Below the pieces are notes generated by a model that had not been told where the DNA came from, ran no database searches, and was given only the letters and a program-made list of their open reading frames with translations. Below, in pieces: positions 6,565 to 11,543 of a stretch of 11,543 bases of DNA. The position numbers and the translations under genes were made by a program. Position 1 is the stretch's first letter, and each line of letters begins with the position of its first letter. The stretch is from CAYZXL01 sp964482435. Its GTDB lineage: Bacteria > Auribacterota > JABMQX01. The stretch is from assembly GCA_964482435.1 (NCBI GenBank), contig CAYZXL010000103.1, forward strand, positions 1 to 11,543, in the 5' to 3' direction.

Positions 6565-6593
6565 TTGACGGGGCGCCAGTTATGTCCCATCAT
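6565..6593 (+). promoter_or_regulatory. Candidate sigma-70-like promoter for the second operon
   Basis: TTGACG at 6565-6570 (five of six consensus bases) and CATCAT at 6588-6593 (four of six) are separated by 17 nt. Transcription would begin near 6600, leaving a short leader before ATG 6642 and excluding the alternative ATG 6582. Matches of this quality also occur by chance in DNA of this composition. Confidence 0.3.
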
Positions 6594-6641
6594 GCGCCGG
6601 GAAACCTGAACATGAAATCCTTTAGAGGGACTGAGACTCCC

Positions 6642-8528
6642 ATGAAGCTAACCAGCATCTCTCCGCCTCTTATTCTGGGCCTGTTGATAGCGACCACTGC
6701 GCGCATGGTGCTTGGAGCCGACACGACCTCACTGACTCCGCCCGTGCTTCTTCCCAACGGCGAGGAGTTCAAGACCTGGGAAGTGCCGCTGAAGTTCACA
6801 CGGACTTACCATGTGAACCAGGCACATCCCAGGGCCTCCGACGAGAATCCGGGCACGGAGGATTCGCCGTTCCGCACGATCAACCGCGCCGCGCAAGTGC
6901 TTCAACCCGGTGAGCGCGTGGTCATCGCCGCGGGCACCTATCGCGAGCGGGTCGCGCCGGCGCGTGGCGGGAGCGGCCCCGACGGCATGATCAGCTACGA
7001 AGCGGTGCCAGGAGCGCAGGTGATTCTGTCGGGTTCACAGGTGACACCAGCAACCTGGACTGAGTCCACTGTCGAAGACGTGCGGCTTTGGACAACCACG
7101 CTGCCGCGGGACTTCTTTGAGGAGGAGAACCCTTTCAGGGAGGTCAACCTCACCGAGGCGCAGATTCAGCGGTGCATGGATTGGGCGGTGCCGATCAAAG
7201 GCCATCCCACGTTCAAGCTGCGACGGGGATTAGTCTTCCAGAATGGCCAGCGGCTCAAACAAGTCCTGGAGCACGCGGAGCTGAACAAGACCCCCGGCTC
7301 TTACTGGGTCGAGACAGACGGGCTGATGCTCCACCTGCATCCGCTCGCCGGGGCGAATCCGAACGACGCGCAGATCGAAGTGACGACGCGCGGGATGATC
7401 TTTGCGCCCCATGGCTACGGGCTGGGCTACATCCGCGTGAAAGGGCTGACGATTCAGCATTCCGGCAACTGCTTTCCTCGCCCGCAGCAAGCGGCGCTCT
7501 CTACGATGCGTGGGCACCATTGGCTCATCGAGGACAACACGGTGCAGCAGTGCAACGCCATCGGCGTGGACATCGGCGACCAGTTCGACACCTCCGGGCC
7601 AGGGCTGGCCGACGGCGGGCAGCACATCGTGCGGCGAAACTCCATCTCCGACTGCGGCATTGGCGGTCTGGAAGGCAAGCAGATCACCTACACGCTGATC
7701 GAGGACAATATCATCCGCCGCTGCGGCTGGCACGACATCTGGCGGCTGTACGAGACCGGCGGCATCAAGGTTCATTGCACTCGCTCCTGCGTGCTCCGGC
7801 GCAACCTGGTCACCGACACGGTCGGCGCGCCAGGCATTTGGATGGACTACGCCAACGTGAACTCGCGCTGCACGGCCAACGTGATTGTGAACGCTGACTG
7901 CTCAAACGGCGGCATCTTCATGGAGGCCTCCCAGCAGCCGAACATGGTGGACGACAACTTCGTCTGGGGTACCCGCGGCAGCGGCATCTACCAGCACGAC
8001 TGCGATGAGCTCACCATCGCGCACAACCTCGTCGCTCACAGCACCGACGCTGCCGTGCGGATGCAAATCTGCCAGGGTCGTAGGGTCGGCGGCCGGCTCT
8101 CGACCGCGAAGCGAAACAAAATCCTCAACAACGTTTTCGTCGCCAACGGCTCGATGTTGGCGATCTCAGATGCGGACAATTTGAGCGACTACAACGTGTT
8201 TGCCGGGTCGAAGGAACCCTTTGATCTGCCCGCCTGGCAGGCGAACAAGGGCTGGGACAAGCACAGTGTCCTGAGACGCATCGCGGCGGAGTTTGATCCG
8301 CAGACGCTTGACTTCCGGTGGACGGTGGATGGCGGCCTGCCAGAGGTCCCGAGTGTCTCCGGAGTGGACTGCGATCTGGTGGGGCACAGGCTCACCCCCG
8401 GATTGGCTTTTCCCGGACCATTCTCAAGCCCAACCTCAAGCCGACTGCGGCTTTCGCCAGGCCTGGAATTGCGCCAGGAGATTACCTTCCCCGGCTCGGG
8501 GATTGCCCTGGCCAGGCGTGTCCTGTAG
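6642..8528 (+). CDS. Secreted right-handed parallel beta-helix protein, GH141-like
   Basis: From ATG 6642 the product has 628 residues and begins with a signal peptide (MKLTSISPPLILGLLIATTA, cut near residue 25). GAGGGA at 6625-6630 can serve as its ribosome binding site; the in-frame ATGs at 6582 and 6612 lack one and would extend the leader. Residues of about 55-105 (TYHVNQAHPRASDENPGTED, PFRTINRAAQVLQPGERV, AAGTYRERV) form the DUF1565-like entry strand of large beta-helix proteins. The repetitive helix spans about residues 260-520 with many D/E-N-x-I/V turns (LIEDNTVQQCN, IVRRNSISDCG, LIEDNIIRRCG, VLRRNLVTDTV, IAHNLVAH). The arrangement resembles proteins annotated as GH141-like (fucosidase or xylanase type) in these phyla, but I cannot place catalytic residues, so activity is inferred only from the fold. 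After VPGVD-like and PGPF motifs near the usual C-terminus, about 33 extra residues rich in Ser, Leu and Arg follow. First gene of a probable three-gene operon. Confidence 0.82.
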   Translation: MKLTSISPPLILGLLIATTARMVLGADTTSLTPPVLLPNGEEFKTWEVPLKFTRTYHVNQAHPRASDENPGTEDSPFRTINRAAQVLQPGERVVIAAGTYRERVAPARGGSGPDGMISYEAVPGAQVILSGSQVTPATWTESTVEDVRLWTTTLPRDFFEEENPFREVNLTEAQIQRCMDWAVPIKGHPTFKLRRGLVFQNGQRLKQVLEHAELNKTPGSYWVETDGLMLHLHPLAGANPNDAQIEVTTRGMIFAPHGYGLGYIRVKGLTIQHSGNCFPRPQQAALSTMRGHHWLIEDNTVQQCNAIGVDIGDQFDTSGPGLADGGQHIVRRNSISDCGIGGLEGKQITYTLIEDNIIRRCGWHDIWRLYETGGIKVHCTRSCVLRRNLVTDTVGAPGIWMDYANVNSRCTANVIVNADCSNGGIFMEASQQPNMVDDNFVWGTRGSGIYQHDCDELTIAHNLVAHSTDAAVRMQICQGRRVGGRLSTAKRNKILNNVFVANGSMLAISDADNLSDYNVFAGSKEPFDLPAWQANKGWDKHSVLRRIAAEFDPQTLDFRWTVDGGLPEVPSVSGVDCDLVGHRLTPGLAFPGPFSSPTSSRLRLSPGLELRQEITFPGSGIALARRVL

Positions 8529-8570
8529 ATGAGCAACGCCAAACGACCGGGAAATGCCACTCACAGGAAA

Positions 8571-8575
8571 AGGAG
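8571..8575 (+). promoter_or_regulatory. Ribosome binding site fixing the start at 8583
   Basis: AGGAG within AAAAGGAGA lies 7 nt before ATG 8583. An in-frame ATG at 8529, directly abutting the upstream stop, has no such site and would add 18 mostly basic residues before the signal peptide. Confidence 0.7.
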
Positions 8576-8582
8576 ACGAATC

Positions 8583-9899
8583 ATGAAACGACGCTTCTGT
8601 TCGTTAACTGGACTTCTACTGATGGTCTGCAGTCCTGCGCGCGCGGGCGAGCCGATTTTCGTTCCCGTCAAGATTGACGGGCCGGCTAACGATCCGGCGA
8701 AACACAGTTACTGGTTCGGGCCGTTCAGCGAATGCTGCAGCGTTCTCGACATGGATGGCGACGGGGACCTCGATATTGCCGCCGGCCGGAATTGGTACGA
8801 AGCCCCGGATTGGATCAAGCACGAGAACTTCCGGGAGGGCGCCGAGACAAATGGCCCGGAGACGGATAACAACAGCGAGTTTGCTATGGATGTCAACCGG
8901 GACGGACGGACCGACATCGTCAGCTCCGGATGGATGCGCATGAAAGGGGCTTTTTGGTACGAAAACCCGGGCAACAAAGATGGGAAATGGAAGGCCACGA
9001 GGATTCATTCTGCAAAGAGCATGGAGGGAGTGATTCACGGAGACATTGATGCAGACGGTGACAACGACATCCTCTGTAACCATTGGGGTTTGGTGCCCGG
9101 GCAGGGGATGACATGGCTGGAAGCAATTGACCGAGAGCCATGGTTTATCGAGCATGTTATCGGCACGGAGGGAGAAACCCACGGAAACGGCCTCGGGGAC
9201 ATTAACGGAGATGGTCGGGTGGACATCGTGACGCCTGTTGGCTGGTACGAGGCGCCTGCTAAACCGGCTGACCAAAGCTGGGCCTTCCACGCAGATTACA
9301 GGTTCACGGTGGCGGTTGGTGGGGCGGCGGCTTCTCATCCGATTCTCGTCCACGACATGAATGGGGATGGTCTGAGCGACATCATCATCGGTGCTGCCCA
9401 TACGTACGGCCTGGCGTGGTTGGAGCAGTCGGTTGATGCCGAAGGAAAACGGAGCTTCACGCAGCACTGGATCGAGACGGACTTCGGTCAGTTCCACACG
9501 ATGGCAATGGGGGATTTGAATGGGGATGGGAAACCAGACCTTGTCACTGGGAAGCGGCTCTTCGCCCACCACGGGCGGGACGTGAGTTGGCAGGAGCCGA
9601 TTTTCGCGTTCTGGTACGACTTGCGCGGCGGGAAGTTCGAGCGGCATCTTCTGGCCTTCAACCATCTTCCCTATTTCCCCGGCGAGAAAAACGTCAACCC
9701 GCCGCCGAACTTTGCCCCTGCGGTGGGCATGAAGCTGAACATCGCCGACATGGATAAGAATGGCAGAAACGATGTCGTTTTTTCCGGAAAGGGCGGTCTG
9801 TACGTCTTCTACAACACGGGAGCCACACCGTCTGCCCCGGGAAAACACAGGCTGCCACCCGAGGAAACCTACCCCACGTGGCGGCCGTGGTACGACTGA
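8583..9899 (+). CDS. Secreted FG-GAP/VCBS-repeat beta-propeller protein
   Basis: The 438-residue product starts with a signal peptide (MKRRFCSLTGLLLMVCSPARA, likely cut after residue 21). Seven calcium-loop motifs of the D-x-D/N-x-D/N-G-x-x-D type occur at residues 56, 103, 154, 206, 258, 311 and 389, for example DMDGDGDLDIAAG, DINGDGRVDIVTP and DLNGDGKPDLVTG. Each is followed by a Trp- and Tyr-rich strand such as WYEAP, FWYENPG or WLEQS. The spacing of about 47-53 residues (78 before the last) fits a seven-bladed propeller with an insertion between blades six and seven. In this family the loops bind calcium, and the proteins often bind carbohydrates or other proteins; no catalytic motif is visible. 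It lies 54 nt after the beta-helix gene and 51 nt before the PmoA-family gene, so one transcript is likely. The Cys in LLMVC is not a proper lipobox. Confidence 0.85.
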   Translation: MKRRFCSLTGLLLMVCSPARAGEPIFVPVKIDGPANDPAKHSYWFGPFSECCSVLDMDGDGDLDIAAGRNWYEAPDWIKHENFREGAETNGPETDNNSEFAMDVNRDGRTDIVSSGWMRMKGAFWYENPGNKDGKWKATRIHSAKSMEGVIHGDIDADGDNDILCNHWGLVPGQGMTWLEAIDREPWFIEHVIGTEGETHGNGLGDINGDGRVDIVTPVGWYEAPAKPADQSWAFHADYRFTVAVGGAAASHPILVHDMNGDGLSDIIIGAAHTYGLAWLEQSVDAEGKRSFTQHWIETDFGQFHTMAMGDLNGDGKPDLVTGKRLFAHHGRDVSWQEPIFAFWYDLRGGKFERHLLAFNHLPYFPGEKNVNPPPNFAPAVGMKLNIADMDKNGRNDVVFSGKGGLYVFYNTGATPSAPGKHRLPPEETYPTWRPWYD

Positions 9900-9950
9900 G
9901 GGCGGGTTGGAAAAATAGCAAGATAGGTTCGATGGCGAGGGAGGCAGACC

Positions 9951-10922
9951 ATGAAGACGGCAAGGACCATTCGCGCAGCGGCATTCGGGTTGTTTCTATC
10001 CGTCGCTTTCGCAGGGCGTGGCGAATCCGAGGCGGGAGAGAAAGCGGCGAAGCCCTTTACTCTCAGTCCCGATGAATATGGGATGGTGCTGAAGACGCCG
10101 GATGGCCGGACCGTCTTCCGCTACATGACGACAAAGCCTGCGAACACGGAGCTGACCGCCAACAGCGTCTGCTGCTTTTATCCGGTCAACACACCATCCG
10201 GAGAACGCGTGGTTGACTTTGCGCCGAGCGACCATCGGCATCACCGGGGAGTCTTTCTTGCCTGGCACTCGATAACAGGGAAGGTAAAAGCCGACTTCTG
10301 GGGCTGGGGCGAGTGGGCGCCGACAAAGGATCGGGTCATCCGGAATCGAAGTGTCCGGCTTGTCGAAGCCGATGCCAGCCACGCCAGGCTTGAAGTCCGT
10401 AACGACTGGCTCGTCGAGGCCGAGCCGATGATTCATGAGCTGCTGAAGGTTGATGCCCGCGAAAGAGAGAAATGCTATGTGATTGACCTCGATTACCAGT
10501 TGACACCCACTCAAGACCTCACACTGGATCAGACTGCCTTCGGCGGCTTCTGCGTGAAAGCGCGAAAGGAAGGGAGGGACGTATATGCCGGTCCTGAGGG
10601 GGAGGTGAAACTACCGAATCCGCACTACCTTAAACCGGAGACCGACTGGCCGGCGGCCGCCTGGTACGACTACACCAGCCAGCTTGACGGCGGCAGGGCT
10701 TTCGGCGTGGCAGTGCTCGACCACCCGAAGAATCCGCCGACAACGTGGCATAACCTCGCGCCCATCGCCATGGTCAACCCCTGCATCGTCGCCCCAGGCT
10801 CAGTGGTGTTAAAGAAGAATCAACCCCTCCGCCTGCGCTATCGTCTCGTCGTGCATGACGGTGCGACGCCTGTGGACTTGCTGGGACGCCTTTCCACTGA
10901 ATGGCGGCAGCCAGCTCTCTAA
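9951..10922 (+). CDS. PmoA-family (DUF6807) exported protein
   Basis: The 323-residue product has a signal peptide (MKTARTIRAAAFGLFLSVAFA, cut near residue 21). Family features are DHRHHRG (94-100), the segment ADFWGWGEW, the acidic strand region VIDLDYQLTPTQDLTLDQT, GGFCVKAR, and WHNLAPIAMVNP (266-277). PmoA (DUF6807) is a beta-sandwich family common in Planctomycetota and Verrucomicrobiota, often beside Gfo/Idh oxidoreductases and sugar genes; it is unrelated to methane monooxygenase. Its biochemical role is not settled; the paired histidines could bind a ligand or metal. AGGGAGG at 9938-9944, 6 nt upstream, supports ATG 9951. It is the last gene of the three-gene unit. Length is normal for the family and the frame is intact. 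Confidence 0.85.
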   Translation: MKTARTIRAAAFGLFLSVAFAGRGESEAGEKAAKPFTLSPDEYGMVLKTPDGRTVFRYMTTKPANTELTANSVCCFYPVNTPSGERVVDFAPSDHRHHRGVFLAWHSITGKVKADFWGWGEWAPTKDRVIRNRSVRLVEADASHARLEVRNDWLVEAEPMIHELLKVDAREREKCYVIDLDYQLTPTQDLTLDQTAFGGFCVKARKEGRDVYAGPEGEVKLPNPHYLKPETDWPAAAWYDYTSQLDGGRAFGVAVLDHPKNPPTTWHNLAPIAMVNPCIVAPGSVVLKKNQPLRLRYRLVVHDGATPVDLLGRLSTEWRQPAL

Positions 10923-11543
10923 AAACATCGAGCATGTCCGATTCAAGAGCGTTCGTTGGGCGGCAATCTGGCTTTGCGTGCAGGCGAGAACGTGAGCTGT
11001 GATCCAGCAAAGCCGGAAGGCAGGGGGGTGTCACGAAGGCTCCGTACCCAAAAAGTATCTGGTAGCTTCGGGAGAGTCACGCACGTACTATTTCGAAAAT
11101 GGCCGATTAGAGATTAAAGCAAGCTTCGCATCTTGCCCATGAATCTCGACGGGCGGGGACGCCCGTGCCACGACTGTTCTCTCCGCGTTCTCTGCGATCT
11201 CCGCGGTGAAATTTGTCTCTATCAAAAAAAGGACAGGATTTCGGACGCTGCTCCCCTCGCAACATCCGCATCCTGCCCGGTTCTCTTTTGAGTACCAGGC
11301 CGCCAGGCTCACCACCCGACGCTTGGTCGTTCTCCACATTGTGGCGATAATATGCTGCAATTCTGGCCCTTTGTCAGGAACCTTCTGAGGTGCGAATTCA
11401 CTTGCCATCGCATGTGGGGAGGCCTTATCCTTGTGTTGGGAGACGTCAGAAGCGAACGTATCGGAGGCATCTTACCCCCGTCAGTCGAGCTAGAGACACA
11501 GCCGAAAAGCCCTTGTTTTGGTGAAGCGGTTGTCGCTGATGCT
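10923..11543. other. Downstream stretch without a convincing gene
   Basis: No clear terminator follows the PmoA-family stop. Short frames are present on both strands, but those on the minus strand across 11088-11408 arise mainly from the dispersed repeat listed below. A frame opening at ATG 11412 stays open to the window end (44 codons, MWGGLILVLGDVRSERIGG...), but it has no ribosome binding site and no recognisable start of a known family. 10923-11123 and 11217-11411 show nothing further that I can support. Confidence 0.5.
11124..11216 (-). repeat. Dispersed intergenic repeat of the HRGDRRE / FTAEIAE type
   Basis: Read on the minus strand, this segment gives a stretch that translates as NFTAEIAENAER in one frame and HRGDRRERGENSRGTG in another, followed by a GGCACGGGCGTCCCCGCCCG-type stretch and CATGGGCAAGATGCGAAG. 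I recognise this as a composite intergenic repeat that recurs between genes in Verrucomicrobiota, Planctomycetota and relatives, often mis-annotated as small proteins. A perfect 7-bp hairpin lies within it (ACGGGCG at 11149-11155, CGCCCGT at 11160-11166, loop GGGA). Only one copy is in the window; the claim of dispersal rests on knowledge of other genomes, not on this sequence. Confidence 0.55.

Noticed and set aside
7172..7897. A 241-codon + frame inside the second beta-helix gene
   Set aside because: It is an Arg/Ala/His-rich shadow of the GC-rich coding frame with no ribosome binding site or recognisable domain.
8616..9848. A 410-codon open frame on the minus strand opposite the FG-GAP gene
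   Set aside because: The + strand frame has a signal peptide, ribosome binding site and seven calcium-loop motifs. The antisense frame is open because GAC/GAT/GGC-rich codons leave few stops in it, and its translation resembles no protein family.
11412..11543. A 44-codon frame open to the window end, from ATG 11412
   Set aside because: No ribosome binding site, no signal peptide and no recognisable family; the window ends before it can be judged.
1..11543. CRISPR array, tRNA, rRNA, integrase, transposase or toxin-antitoxin genes
   Set aside because: No regularly spaced direct repeats, no tRNA-like cloverleaf or rRNA segments, and no transposase or integrase motifs were seen on either strand.

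Overview
The window most likely comes from the chromosome of a bacterium of the Planctomycetota–Verrucomicrobiota–Lentisphaerota type, or a neighbour such as Hydrogenedentota. I infer this from gene content: a pilin-like protein of the H-X9-DG (DUF1559-like) type, Pmp-like and GH141-like right-handed beta-helix proteins, an NPCBM-GH36 alpha-galactosidase, an FG-GAP/VCBS propeller, a PmoA (DUF6807) protein, remnants of a Tat-exported Gfo/Idh/MocA oxidoreductase and of a neutral ceramidase-like protein, and an intergenic repeat of a kind common in these phyla. I cannot resolve the phylum from the sequence alone.

Layout. All six intact genes are on the + strand and every product looks exported or membrane-anchored. 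Positions 1-907 hold no intact gene, only two decayed pieces: a Gfo/Idh/MocA fragment (280-654) and the C-terminal end of a carbohydrate-associated beta-sandwich protein (617-784). Next is a two-gene unit, a beta-helix protein (908-2191) followed after 21 nt by a pilin-like protein (2213-2848). A 633-nt gap carries a GC-rich hairpin and a minus-strand protein fragment (2997-3203). The NPCBM-GH36 alpha-galactosidase follows, best started at GTG 3482 and ending at 6034. A 607-nt gap carries a minus-strand ceramidase-like C-terminal fragment (6121-6426), inverted repeats and a candidate promoter. A close three-gene unit then encodes a second beta-helix protein (6642-8528), a seven-motif FG-GAP/VCBS protein (8583-9899) and a PmoA-family protein (9951-10922), with gaps of 54 and 51 nt. 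The last 620 nt have no convincing gene and contain a dispersed repeat (11124-11216).

How the genes may work together. The content suggests extracellular or periplasmic handling of complex glycans: GH36 for alpha-galactosides, a beta-helix protein of the polysaccharide-active fold, a propeller for binding, and the sugar-associated PmoA family. No transporter, regulator, SusC/D pair or sulfatase lies inside the window, so this is not a canonical polysaccharide utilisation locus. The long gaps mostly hold truncated genes of the same functional classes, so the segment looks like a shuffled, partly decayed accessory carbohydrate region. I did not find a clearly new defence, RNA or mobile system. 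The oddest items are the composite gene scars, the ceramidase truncation beside an imperfect palindrome, and the unidentified minus-strand fragment.
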